Assembly: GCF_030546695.1 (NCBI RefSeq)
Contig: NZ_JAUOTP010000001.1
Span: 248,001 to 312,000 of the forward strand
DNA length: 64,000 nt
DNA from: Sphingomonas natans
GTDB lineage: Bacteria; Pseudomonadota; Alphaproteobacteria; Sphingomonadales; Sphingomonadaceae
Direction of reading: 5' to 3'
Notes under the pieces: model-generated
Told to the model about the DNA's origin: nothing
Seen by the model: the letters and a program-made list of their open reading frames with translations, nothing else
Database searches by the model: none
Part shown: piece after piece, positions 1-8,001 of the stretch
How the letters are laid out: each line of letters begins with the position of its first letter
How positions within the stretch are numbered: the stretch's first letter is position 1
Translations under genes and position numbers: made by a program

Positions 1-702
1 GCGATCGAGGCGAAGACGGGCGTGCCCGAATCGGTCATGCTGGCGATCTACGGGCACGAGACGGGCTACGGCACCTTCACCGGCAATTACGATATCCTCC
101 GCTCCTTCGCGACATTGGCCTATGAGGGGCGCCGCCGCGCCTTGTTCACCGCGGAATTCATCGACACGCTCAAGCTGATCGACAAGGGTTTCCCGCGCTC
201 GGTGATGAAGGGCAGTTGGGCGGGGGCGACGGGCTTCCCGCAATTCCTGCCGAGCGTATATCTGCGGCTCGGCATCGATGGCGACGGCAATGGCAAGGCC
301 GATATCTGGCGCAGCGAGGCGGACGCGCTCGCCTCGATCGGCAATTATCTCGTCAATGCCGGGTGGAAGCCGAACGTGCCGTGGGGCGTCCCGGTGGTCG
401 TGCCCTCGACCTTCGACCGGACGGGGCTCGCCTCGTCGCTGACGAGCCCGCGCTGCCCGCGCGTCCATGTCCGGCTGAGCCGCTGGCTGACGATCGCCGA
501 GTGGCGCGGCAAGGGCGTGATGATCGCCGGCGCGCCGGTGCCGGCCGACAGCGAACTGGCGAGCCTGATCGAGCCCGACGGGCCGGGGGCGACCGCCTAT
601 CTGCTGACGACCAATTACCAGGCGATCCTCGATTACAATTGCTCGAACTTCTACGCGCTTTCGGTCGGGCTGCTAGCGGACGAGGTGTCGCGTCCTGAGT
701 AA
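1..702 (+). CDS. Lytic murein transglycosylase (MltB/SLT_2 family), 5' end cut by window edge
   Basis: The visible 233 codons are open from the first base, so the start lies upstream of the window. The family cleaves the glycan strand of peptidoglycan and leaves 1,6-anhydro-muramyl ends, usually in the periplasm. The motif GHETGYG early in the fragment carries the expected catalytic Glu, and the following NYDIL, GSWAGATGFPQFLPS and DGDGNGKADIW segments are typical of the MltB-type fold with its calcium-like loop. The C-terminal half is less conserved. The stop codon lies inside the start of the rlpA reading frame, so the two wall-active genes are likely co-translated. Family assignment is firm; the exact MltB subclass is not. 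Confidence 0.85.
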   Translation, partial: AIEAKTGVPESVMLAIYGHETGYGTFTGNYDILRSFATLAYEGRRRALFTAEFIDTLKLIDKGFPRSVMKGSWAGATGFPQFLPSVYLRLGIDGDGNGKADIWRSEADALASIGNYLVNAGWKPNVPWGVPVVVPSTFDRTGLASSLTSPRCPRVHVRLSRWLTIAEWRGKGVMIAGAPVPADSELASLIEPDGPGATAYLLTTNYQAILDYNCSNFYALSVGLLADEVSRPE

Positions 703-1213
703 GACAGGCCTTGGCCGGGTCGCGACGCTGGCGGCGGCGCTGCTGCTCGCATCGTGCGCGGGCAACCACATGGTGCCCGACACGCCGGTCAAGATCGGCA
801 AACCCTATCAGGTGCGCGGGCGGACCTATGTGCCCGCGGACGACGCGGATTATGACGAGGTCGGCTCCGCGTCCTGGTACGGTCCGGGGCAGGGTGGCCG
901 CACCGCCAACGGCGAGAAGTTCAAGCAGAACCGCGTCGGCGCCGCACACAAGACCTTGCCTTTGCCTTCCTATGTCGAGGTGACGGCGCTCGCCACGGGC
1001 CGCCGGATCATCGTGCGCGTCAACGATCGCGGGCCGTTCGTGGAGGGGCGGATCATCGATCTGTCGCGCGGCGCGGCCGAGGAACTGGGGATCGTGCGCA
1101 CGGGCACCGCGCGGGTGCGGGTGCGCCGCGTCTTCCCGAGCGAGAAAGTCAGGCGCGCGCTGCGATCGGGCCGCGCTGCCGAGCCGCTGTCGAGCGTCAC
1201 GCCGCAGCGGTGA
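695..1213 (+). CDS. rlpA: RlpA-like septal ring lipoprotein (double-psi beta-barrel)
   Basis: Predicted outer-membrane lipoprotein of the RlpA family, whose known members bind or cleave denuded glycan at the septum. The core GSASWYGPGQGG, RTANGEKF and VRVNDRGPF segments identify the double-psi beta-barrel. The first ATG (770) would begin after the lipobox: codons just upstream encode a hydrophobic run ending LLLASC, a signal peptidase II site at Cys21. No ATG, GTG or TTG exists in this frame between the in-frame stop at 674 and 770. I therefore propose CTG at 695, which overlaps the end of the upstream transglycosylase gene and has a GACGAGG-like Shine-Dalgarno 9 bases upstream. No SPOR domain is present, so this is a short RlpA of 172 residues. 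The function is sure; the start codon is inferred. Confidence 0.8.
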   Translation: MSKTGLGRVATLAAALLLASCAGNHMVPDTPVKIGKPYQVRGRTYVPADDADYDEVGSASWYGPGQGGRTANGEKFKQNRVGAAHKTLPLPSYVEVTALATGRRIIVRVNDRGPFVEGRIIDLSRGAAEELGIVRTGTARVRVRRVFPSEKVRRALRSGRAAEPLSSVTPQR

Positions 1214-1371
1214 GATGCGGCCGAGACCGCCTGCGCATGCGCCGAACCGCAGCGGGATCGGACGGACGGAGCGCCGCCCCCCTGTTCGGCCTGTCTTAAT
1301 CGCCTGATAACGCTGGTGTGGCACACGGCAGGAATGGCTGTCGGATGGCACGAAACGCTCAGGGGTGGGCA

Positions 1372-2073
1372 ATGATCTGGTTACGGAAACGGAGCGCCGT
1401 GCGCGCGGCCGGCGCGATCGCCGCGGCGTCTCTCGTCCTTGCGACGGTTCCGGCGACGGCGACGGTCGTCGGCGCGTCGACGGGGCTGGAAGCGCAGGTG
1501 TTCGCCGCGCTCAACGCGATGCGGGCCGAGCCCGGCGCGCATGTCGCGGATCTCAGAAGCTATCGCCAGCATCTGCGCGGCAAGATCGTAACGATGCCTG
1601 GCACACGGATCAGCTATCGTACGCGCGAGGGCGCGGTGCCGGTCGATGAGGCGCTGACGTTCCTGTCGGGCGCCGGGGGGCGGGTACAACTCGCGTCCGA
1701 TCCGGTGCTGGCGGCAGCGGCGGCGGATCATGTCGCGCAGCAAAGCCGATCCGGCCGGACGGGTCATTTCGGGGCGGACGGTTCGGGGCCGTGGTCACGG
1801 GTCGAGCGGCGCGGCGGCGGCGGGATGGTCACGGAGGTCATCGCTTACGGTGCGTTCGATGCGGCCGATGTCGTGCGCCAGCTCGTCGTCGACGATGGCG
1901 TGCCGAATCGTGGGCATCGCCGCGCGGTCTTCGCCAGCCATCTGCGCTATGCAGGCGTCGCGTGCGGTCCGCATCCCACCTTCCGGACGATGTGCGTCAT
2001 CGACATGGCGGATGCGCCGGGCGGACAGATGGACGACCGGAGCGCCCGCTTCAGGATCGCATCGGCGCGGTGA
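1372..2073 (+). CDS. CAP-domain (SCP/PR-1-like) secreted protein
   Basis: Probable exported protein of 233 residues with a cationic N-terminus (MIWLRKR) and a hydrophobic Ala-rich signal segment ending ATATVVG. The body carries the CAP-domain signatures: DHVAQQ, then TGHFG with the first His, TEVIAYG with the acidic residue, and NRGHRRAVF with the second His. Bacterial CAP proteins occur in calcium-dependent and wall-associated roles, but no biochemical function can be assigned here. An ATG exists 54 bases upstream, but the start at 1372 follows a strong AGGGGTGGG ribosome-binding sequence and gives a clean signal peptide. Its stop overlaps the following small gene (GTGA). Confidence 0.8.
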   Translation: MIWLRKRSAVRAAGAIAAASLVLATVPATATVVGASTGLEAQVFAALNAMRAEPGAHVADLRSYRQHLRGKIVTMPGTRISYRTREGAVPVDEALTFLSGAGGRVQLASDPVLAAAAADHVAQQSRSGRTGHFGADGSGPWSRVERRGGGGMVTEVIAYGAFDAADVVRQLVVDDGVPNRGHRRAVFASHLRYAGVACGPHPTFRTMCVIDMADAPGGQMDDRSARFRIASAR

Positions 2074-2225
2074 GCGGCGCTGTGTCGCGCTTGCTCTGCG
2101 GCCTCGGCCTGCACCGCTGGCGCACCCGATCGACCGCGCGGCCGGGAACGACGGTGTCGCGCTGCCGGCGCTGCGACCGCGCCAAGGTGCGTCACGCGCC
2201 GCCAAAGCCGACGCCGGAGGTCTGA
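2070..2225 (+). CDS. Small Cys-pair protein, 51 residues
   Basis: Short reading frame that starts with GTG inside the stop codon of the CAP-domain gene (GTGA overlap), the arrangement of a translationally coupled partner. The product is basic and contains LLCGLGLHRW near the N-terminus and CRRC near the middle. This spacing of one Cys, a His-Arg-Trp and a CxxC pair resembles very small zinc-ribbon-like proteins common in alphaproteobacteria. No signal peptide or membrane segment is apparent. The function is unknown. Support comes from the overlap and the motif pattern only, so it may be a chance frame. Confidence 0.45.
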   Translation: MSGAVSRLLCGLGLHRWRTRSTARPGTTVSRCRRCDRAKVRHAPPKPTPEV

Positions 2226-2343
2226 TACAAGGCGACGCAAGTCTGCCTTAGACGCGCCGCGTCCGCTTCATCCTTTCTAGCGGGTAAGGACGAGCGACGC
2301 GCGGGGATGACGGGCGGCGCCTTCCGCGTCTAGGATCGGGCGC

Positions 2344-3459
2344 ATGGAAAAGTTGCTCGCGATCGGCTTGATGTCCGGAACCTCGCTCGATGGCGTCGAT
2401 GCGGCGCTGATCAAGACGGACGGCGAAGGGCATGTCCGCCCGATCGAATTTGTCGGCGACGACTATACCGGCGACGAGCGCGCCGCGATCCGAGCCGCCG
2501 TCCAGCGCGCGCTGGAAATGGAGCGGCCGGGGGATGATCCGGTCATCGCCATCGCCGAGCGGATGCTGACCGCGCGCCATGCCGATGCGGTCGAGCGGCT
2601 GCTCGCTCAGGCGGGCACTGCTGCCGCCGATGTCGGCGTCGTCGGTTTTCACGGGCAGACGATCGCGCACCGCCCGGATCGCGGCTGGACGTGGCAGATC
2701 GGCGATGGCGCCGGCCTCGCCGAGCGGATCGGCATAACGGTCGTCGACCAGCTACGGATTGCCGATGTCGCGGCGGGCGGGCAGGGCGCGCCGCTTCTGC
2801 CGGTCTATCATCGCGCTCTCTGCGCGGGCCTGCCCCAGCCGGTGGCGGTGCTCAACCTCGGCGGGGTCGGCAATCTCACGTGGATCGGCGCGGATGAGGC
2901 GCTGATCGCGTTCGACACGGGCCCGGCCAACGGGCTCGTCAATCAGTGGGTCGAGCACCAGACGGGCGCCGCCTTCGATGCCGGCGGCGCGCTGGCGGCG
3001 GCGGGGAGCGTCCATCACAGCGTGCTCGATACGATGCTCGACAATCCGTGGTTCGATCTGCCCGCGCCGAAGAGCCTCGACCGGCACGATTTCACCGATC
3101 AGCCGGCGATGGGCCTCAGCCTGGAGGATGGCGCGGCGACGCTGACGCGCTTTACCGCCGAAACGGTGGCCCTGGCCTTGCGGCTGGTGCCCGAGCGGCC
3201 GGCGCGGATCATCGTCGCGGGCGGCGGGCGGCACAATCCGGTGCTGATGCGGATGATCGGAGAGGCCTGCGCGCTGGTGCCCGAGCCGATCGAGGCGCTG
3301 GGATGGAATGGCGACGCGACCGAGGCGGAGGGCTTTGCCTATATGGCGGTGCGCAGCCTGCGCGGGCTGCCGATCAGCTTTCCCGGAACGACCGGCGCTC
3401 CCGGCCCGATGACCGGCGGGACCATCCATACCCCGACCAAGAGGACGCAAGCGGCATGA
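2344..3459 (+). CDS. anmK: Anhydro-N-acetylmuramic acid kinase
   Basis: Cytoplasmic kinase of peptidoglycan recycling: it opens and phosphorylates 1,6-anhydro-MurNAc to MurNAc-6-phosphate. The N-terminal phosphate-binding loop GLMSGTSLDGVDAAL is diagnostic, and VGFHGQT, AFDTGPAN and the late VAGGGRHN segment follow in the expected order. At 371 residues the protein has normal family length. The substrate is the product of lytic transglycosylases, two of which are encoded in this window. The stop overlaps the next start (ATGA), suggesting an operon with the small gene downstream. Confidence 0.96.
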   Translation: MEKLLAIGLMSGTSLDGVDAALIKTDGEGHVRPIEFVGDDYTGDERAAIRAAVQRALEMERPGDDPVIAIAERMLTARHADAVERLLAQAGTAAADVGVVGFHGQTIAHRPDRGWTWQIGDGAGLAERIGITVVDQLRIADVAAGGQGAPLLPVYHRALCAGLPQPVAVLNLGGVGNLTWIGADEALIAFDTGPANGLVNQWVEHQTGAAFDAGGALAAAGSVHHSVLDTMLDNPWFDLPAPKSLDRHDFTDQPAMGLSLEDGAATLTRFTAETVALALRLVPERPARIIVAGGGRHNPVLMRMIGEACALVPEPIEALGWNGDATEAEGFAYMAVRSLRGLPISFPGTTGAPGPMTGGTIHTPTKRTQAA

Positions 3460-3785
3460 CGAGACGGATCCTCCTGCCGCTGGCGGCAATCGCGCTGACT
3501 CCCGTCGCCGCATCGACGCCCGCCGCGTGGAGCGCGATGCACATCGCGGCGCGGCGGGCGTGCATCGCCGCCGCCGGCCTGCGCGCGCCGAGCGTGTCGA
3601 ACGTACTCGATTTCTCCGACACGTCGGCCAAGACGGCCTTGCTCGTGCGCGGCACCTATACGCAGCGCTTCATGAAGGGCGCTTCGGGCACCTTCCTGTG
3701 CCTCTACGATCGCCGGACGAAGAAGGCCGAGGCGATGGAAGCGCCGGGCTTCGTGTTCGACGAAGCGGCTGCCGCCAAACCCTGA
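3456..3785 (+). CDS. Hypothetical exported protein downstream of anmK
   Basis: A 109-residue protein beginning MTRRILLPLAAIALTPVAA, a plausible Sec signal peptide with cleavage after Ala-rich residues. Two Cys residues (in ARRACIAAAG and TFLCLYD) could form a disulfide in the periplasm. The mature part has no motif I recognise. Its ATG overlaps the anmK stop by four bases, and this coupling is the best evidence that the gene is real. Function unknown. Confidence 0.65.
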   Translation: MTRRILLPLAAIALTPVAASTPAAWSAMHIAARRACIAAAGLRAPSVSNVLDFSDTSAKTALLVRGTYTQRFMKGASGTFLCLYDRRTKKAEAMEAPGFVFDEAAAAKP

Positions 3786-3801
3786 AGCGGGGGGGCGGCG
3801 T

Positions 3802-4746
3802 TCAGGCGCCGATCGTCATCCGCATCGCGATGACGCCGGCGGTGCGCGCCCGAACCGCGGGATCGGCGAGACAGGTGGCGAGCGCCTCGTACCCATGGCC
3901 GCCGGGCCAGGGCTCCACGAAGAGCGGCGGGCCGTGATTGGCGGCGCAGAGGATGATCGCCTCGTCAGGCGCCACCAGATCGCAATCGAGGATCGCGGTT
4001 GATCGCGTCATCAGGATCAGCATGTGGCCGTTGCGCCCGCCGGCGCGCAGATGCGCCACCAACGCTCGCTGGCTCGCGGTCGAGAGCCCGTCCTCGACCA
4101 TGTCGATCACGAAGGTCGAGGGAGCGTCCCTATCGAGCGCATCGACGAGCGCGCGCAAGGCATCCGACCGCTCGGCGCCGCGCGCCGCCAGCACGTCCAT
4201 CGCCTGATCCACGCGCGCGCTCGGCGCGGCCGCTCGGCGGTCGGGTCCCAGATAGAGCGCGCCGGGCAGTTCGGCCGCGAGCCGTTCGGCCAAGCGTGTC
4301 TTGCCGCTGCCGAGCGGGCCGGTGAGGAAGGTGAGCGGGCGCAATGCGGAAAGGTCGAACGTCTCGCCTTCCCACGGCCACGGGAGAACGATAGGGGCGG
4401 GCACGTTCGCGCTTGCCTGCCGCCGCGTGCGAAGGTTGGCGCGCGCGACCGCGATCGAGCGGGCCTGGTCGCGCAGCTTGCCGTCCTGCGCTGCGAGCCG
4501 CGCCGCCAGATCGTCGGCGCCGCCGTCGAGATGACGCGCCATATCGGCAAGCCCGATGCCGAGCGTGCGGAGCGCGACGATCTCGGCTGCGCGCGCCATG
4601 TCGGCGGGCGAATAGAGCCGCCAGCCAACGGCCGAGCGGCCCGGCGCGATCAGCCCGCTCCGCTCGTAGAGGCGCAGCGCCTTGATCGAGACGCCGAGGC
4701 GCGCGGCCGCCCGCGCGGGCGAAAGGTTTCGGCTGGCAGACCCCAT
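3802..4746 (-). CDS. MerR-type regulator fused to a P-loop ATPase domain
   Basis: A 314-residue protein with two modules. Residues about 7-75 form a MerR winged helix: LSPARAAARLGVS, LRLYERSGLI and the wing GWRLYSPADM are typical. Residues about 80-110 are a helical linker. From about 138 a nucleotide-binding domain follows with Walker A GPLGSGKT (143-150) and a Walker B-like strand TFVIDMVEDGLS (211-222) resembling the B-strand and D-loop of ABC-type AAA proteins. A later ILMTRSTAIL strand sits where the sensor or switch strand would be. The ABC signature LSGGQ is absent. Classical MerR proteins carry a small-ligand domain after the helix-turn-helix; here an ATPase replaces it. The gene converges on the anmK operon. 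Both domains are clearly visible; the role is unknown. Confidence 0.8.
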   Translation of the reverse strand: MGSASRNLSPARAAARLGVSIKALRLYERSGLIAPGRSAVGWRLYSPADMARAAEIVALRTLGIGLADMARHLDGGADDLAARLAAQDGKLRDQARSIAVARANLRTRRQASANVPAPIVLPWPWEGETFDLSALRPLTFLTGPLGSGKTRLAERLAAELPGALYLGPDRRAAAPSARVDQAMDVLAARGAERSDALRALVDALDRDAPSTFVIDMVEDGLSTASQRALVAHLRAGGRNGHMLILMTRSTAILDCDLVAPDEAIILCAANHGPPLFVEPWPGGHGYEALATCLADPAVRARTAGVIAMRMTIGA

Positions 4747-4826
4747 GAAGCACCCGATTGCGAGGGACGATGATCCTCTATCGGGCCGACCCCGGGGGCC
4801 GGGTCAAGCGGCGATATCCGGGTCGC

Positions 4827-5489
4827 TCAGCCCTGCCGTGCGCCCGCGCGAGTCGCGAGCAGATCGAGCAGGCACTGATGATGGAGCAGGATCTGGCGCG
4901 CGCCGAAGACGAGCGTGCGTTCGAGCCGTTCCCTGTCCGGCATGGCGGCGAGCATGTCGGCCGTATCCTCTTCGCTCGGCAGGCGCGGCGCGGTGAAATC
5001 GACGCCGAGGCGGGCCGCTGCGGTCTCGAGCGCGGCACGGATCGGCAGCCAATCGAAGAGCAGGCCCGCGACCGCGCCGATCGCGCAGCCGAATCGATCG
5101 GACCGGGCGATCGTCGCCATCGCCTGACGCTGCGCGATCACTGCGGAGACGGTCGCGGCCTCGCCGGGCGTGCTCGGAACCGGGCCGGCAGCGACGATTA
5201 GGGCGCCGAGATTGCCGCGCTCGGCCGCGAAGCCGCGCACCGCATCGGCGAGCCAGGCGTCACCGCCCGGCCAGATATTATGCTCGGCGACGAGCTCGAT
5301 CAGGCCCGGCTGGGGCCCGTGGAGCATCGTCAGCAGGTGGAGCATGTCCGAAAGGTTGCGCGTGGCGAGCGGCCCCGCATTCAGTTCGGCCGAATGCAGC
5401 CAGGCGTGGGTTGCGCTGCCCTCACCCGCGACGAGCGACGTGAGCAGTCCGCCCCGATCAAGGGCAGAGGGTTCCAGGGCGACGCGCAT
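4827..5489 (-). CDS. Conserved-looking hypothetical protein, alpha-helical
   Basis: A 220-residue soluble protein with no signal peptide or transmembrane segment. Hydrophobic stretches such as NLSDMLHLLTMLHG and AIGAVAGLLFDWLPI suggest an all-helical bundle. I chose the ATG at 5489 because GGAG lies six bases upstream; a TTG four codons earlier is the alternative. I recognise no catalytic motif. It is followed on the same strand by the MerR-ATPase gene at a distance of about 80 bases, so the two may be co-transcribed. Codon use fits its neighbours. Function unknown. Confidence 0.65.
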   Translation of the reverse strand: MRVALEPSALDRGGLLTSLVAGEGSATHAWLHSAELNAGPLATRNLSDMLHLLTMLHGPQPGLIELVAEHNIWPGGDAWLADAVRGFAAERGNLGALIVAAGPVPSTPGEAATVSAVIAQRQAMATIARSDRFGCAIGAVAGLLFDWLPIRAALETAAARLGVDFTAPRLPSEEDTADMLAAMPDRERLERTLVFGARQILLHHQCLLDLLATRAGARQG

Positions 5490-5607
5490 ACACAGCTCCA
5501 ATCAAAGTGCTTCACGACCCCTCGTGGCCGAACATTTATACCGGAGGGCGTAAAGGTCTGGTTTACGGAGCCTTTGCCATATTGCGCATCGCCCGGATTT
5601 CGATCCG

Positions 5608-6432
5608 TCAGGCCGCCGCGAACGACAGCAGATCGGCGGTAAAGCGATCTTTCTCGGTTACGTTCAGGCCGTGCGGCGCGCCATCATATTCGATGAGCTG
5701 CGCGCCAGCGATCCCTGCGGCGGCGGCGCGCGCGGAGGGCTTGATCGGGACGGTCTTGTCCGACGTGCCGTGGATGATCAGGGTCGGTACGCGGAAGGCG
5801 GACAGGTCCGGGCGGAAATCGGTCTTGCCGAACGAATCAATGCAGGCGAGCGTGCCGGGCAGGCCGGCGGCCATCGCCTGGGTCCAGAACAGATCGATCA
5901 TCTGCTGGCTGACGGGACTGCTGATGTAGCCGACGCCGTAGAATTGCTCGGCGAAGCTCGCGAAGAAGGCGGCGCGGTCCTTCAGGATCGGGGCCTTCAT
6001 TTGATCGTCGAACACGCTTTCGGGGACGCCGTCCGGATTGCTCTCGTCCTTCAGCAGATAGGCGACGACCGACGAGATCAGGCCCGCCTTGGCGATGCCC
6101 TTGCCGCCGTGGCGCGACATGTAGCGCGCGACCTCGCCGCCGCCCATCGAGAAGCCGACGAGAGTCGCATCCGTGACGCCGGTCGCGTCGATGACCTGCG
6201 CGAGATCGTCGGCGAGCGTGTCGTAATCGTAACCGCCGAAGGGCTGCGACGAACGGCCAAAGCCACGGCGGTCATAGGCGATGACCCGGTGGCCGGCCTG
6301 CGCGAGCGCAAGCGCCTGATCGTCCCAGCTGTCGGACGTAAGCGGCCAGCCGTGGAGCAGGATGACCGGGCGGCCACTGCCCCAATCCTTAACGTAGAGA
6401 TCGACATTGTCGCTGGTCTTGACGAAGGGCAC
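5608..6432 (-). CDS. Alpha/beta hydrolase (non-heme chloroperoxidase/arylesterase-like)
   Basis: A 274-residue cytoplasmic hydrolase. The oxyanion motif LLHGWPL, the nucleophile elbow GFSMGGGE with catalytic Ser, the acid in IIHGTSDKTVP and the late His in YDGAPHGLN form the complete catalytic set. The sequence closely resembles cofactor-free chloroperoxidases, enzymes that act as esterases and perhydrolases; the natural substrate cannot be read from sequence. The start is GTG at 6432, preceded by a GGAG-type ribosome-binding site; the open frame runs much further upstream but antisense to real coding sequence. It lies 53 bases downstream of the MFS gene on the same strand, so they may form an operon. 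Confidence 0.9.
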   Translation of the reverse strand: MPFVKTSDNVDLYVKDWGSGRPVILLHGWPLTSDSWDDQALALAQAGHRVIAYDRRGFGRSSQPFGGYDYDTLADDLAQVIDATGVTDATLVGFSMGGGEVARYMSRHGGKGIAKAGLISSVVAYLLKDESNPDGVPESVFDDQMKAPILKDRAAFFASFAEQFYGVGYISSPVSQQMIDLFWTQAMAAGLPGTLACIDSFGKTDFRPDLSAFRVPTLIIHGTSDKTVPIKPSARAAAAGIAGAQLIEYDGAPHGLNVTEKDRFTADLLSFAAA

Positions 6433-6485
6433 GGGATGTTTCTCCTGTCCGAGGAAGGGCTTAACGCCCGGACGGGAATTTGGTC

Positions 6486-7919
6486 TCAGGCGGCGCCGAT
6501 GCCGCCGTGCGCGCCGGGCTGGGCCGCTTCGGTTTCGCGGCTGGTCGGGTTGCGGAGCGACGGGCGCAGCCGCGCGATGCTGAACAGACCGGCGACGACC
6601 GCGAGGCCTGCGGCGACGAGCGGCGGCACATTCGTCGTCGCGAAGCCGAAAGCGAGGACCGTCGCGACCCCGGTCGCGCCCATCGTCTGGCCGACGAGGC
6701 GGGTGGTGGAGACGAGGCCCCCCGCCGAGGCGGCGCGCTCGCGCGGGGCGGAGCCGATGATGAGCCGCGCATTGGGCGACAGGAACATGCCGAAGCCCGC
6801 GCCGCACAGCGACATCCGCCAGGCGATATCGATATAGGTCGGGTGCAACGGCAGGAAGGCGAGGAAGACCAAGGCGGTGGTCGCGATGACCATGCCGATG
6901 CCGCCGAGCAGGCCCGCCGGATAACGATCGGAGAGCGAGCCGGCGATCGGCGCGACGATCATCGTCGTCAGCGGCCAGGGCGCGATCATCACGCCGACCT
7001 CGCTCGGCGGGAAGCCATAGCCGTGCTGGAGGCGGAAGGGCAGCGAGAGGATGATCATCTGCGAGGCGCTGAAGGCGAGGAAGGCGCCCGCCACCGAGAG
7101 CGCGAGGACAGGACGCGCAAGCAGATCGACCGGCAGGATCGGCACGGGTTCGCGCCGTTCGTGGAACACCAGGGCGACGCCGAACAATATGCCGATCGCG
7201 ACAACCGCGAGGCTGACGATCGGCGAATTGCCGTGTACGAGCGCCTCCAGCCCCGAGATGATCAGGCCGAACGTCGCCATGTTGAGCATCGCGCCGGCGA
7301 GATTGTAGGGACCGGTCTTGCGCGGCGGTACGTCGGGCAGGCCCCAGCGGCCGAGCGCGAGCGACAGGATCGCGAAGGGCGCGGCCATCGCGAACACCCA
7401 CGGCCAGGGCGCGACCGCGAGGATCAGCCCGCCCGCGGTCGGCGCGAGCGCGCCCGAGACCGAACCCATGATGTTGTTGAGCCCGAGCCCGCGGCCGAGA
7501 TGCTTGGGTGGATAGACGACGCGGATCATCGCCGCCATCACCGACAGGGCCGCTGCGGCGCCCGCCGCCTGCAGCGCGCGGACGACGAGCAGGAAGCCGA
7601 GGCTGTGCGCGAAGAAGCAGAGCACCGTCGCGATCGTGAAGACGATCTGCCCGCCCTGGTAGAGCCGCTTGAGCCCGATCCGGTCGCCGAGCGCCGAGAA
7701 GGGCAAGAGCGCCATGACGAGCACGAGTTGATAGACGGTGACGACGAGCACGGCGGACGAATTGTCGACGTGAAGGTCGCGCGAAATCGTCGGCAGGGCG
7801 ACGGTCGCGATCGCGCCGTCGATGATCGTAAGCATCGTGCCGAGGCTGATCGCTGCAACCGCGAGGGTGAAGCGCCATCCTTCGAGTCCGGCGGCGGGCA
7901 CGGCATCGTCAGTTTGCAT
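6486..7919 (-). CDS. MFS drug/metabolite transporter (DHA2-like)
   Basis: A 477-residue inner-membrane protein with many hydrophobic helices. The first helices read TLAVAAISLGTMLTIIDGAI followed by ATVALPTISRDL, the pattern of multidrug proton antiporters of the major facilitator superfamily. The cytoplasmic loop between helices 2 and 3 carries GDRIGLKRLY (the GxxxDRxGRK-type motif A). Helix content beyond 12 suggests the 14-helix DHA2 type, though I could not run a topology prediction. The substrate is unknown. The gene is divergent from asd with an 82-base gap that must hold both promoters. Confidence 0.88.
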   Translation of the reverse strand: MQTDDAVPAAGLEGWRFTLAVAAISLGTMLTIIDGAIATVALPTISRDLHVDNSSAVLVVTVYQLVLVMALLPFSALGDRIGLKRLYQGGQIVFTIATVLCFFAHSLGFLLVVRALQAAGAAAALSVMAAMIRVVYPPKHLGRGLGLNNIMGSVSGALAPTAGGLILAVAPWPWVFAMAAPFAILSLALGRWGLPDVPPRKTGPYNLAGAMLNMATFGLIISGLEALVHGNSPIVSLAVVAIGILFGVALVFHERREPVPILPVDLLARPVLALSVAGAFLAFSASQMIILSLPFRLQHGYGFPPSEVGVMIAPWPLTTMIVAPIAGSLSDRYPAGLLGGIGMVIATTALVFLAFLPLHPTYIDIAWRMSLCGAGFGMFLSPNARLIIGSAPRERAASAGGLVSTTRLVGQTMGATGVATVLAFGFATTNVPPLVAAGLAVVAGLFSIARLRPSLRNPTSRETEAAQPGAHGGIGAA

Positions 7920-8001
7920 GGGTCACAGATTCCTCGGGCGCGCGTCGCTGGACAAGGACGCCGTTATGCCTAAAGCCGCGCGCGTCATAGGAGCTTGAAG
8001 A

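Noticed and set aside
353-1372. Long minus-strand open frame opposite the transglycosylase and rlpA genes
   Set aside because: Arg/Pro-rich composition typical of antisense frames in GC-rich DNA, and it covers two well-supported genes.
6480-7973. 497-residue plus-strand open frame opposite the MFS transporter
   Set aside because: Highly charged low-complexity sequence, the mirror of a membrane protein gene; no family features.
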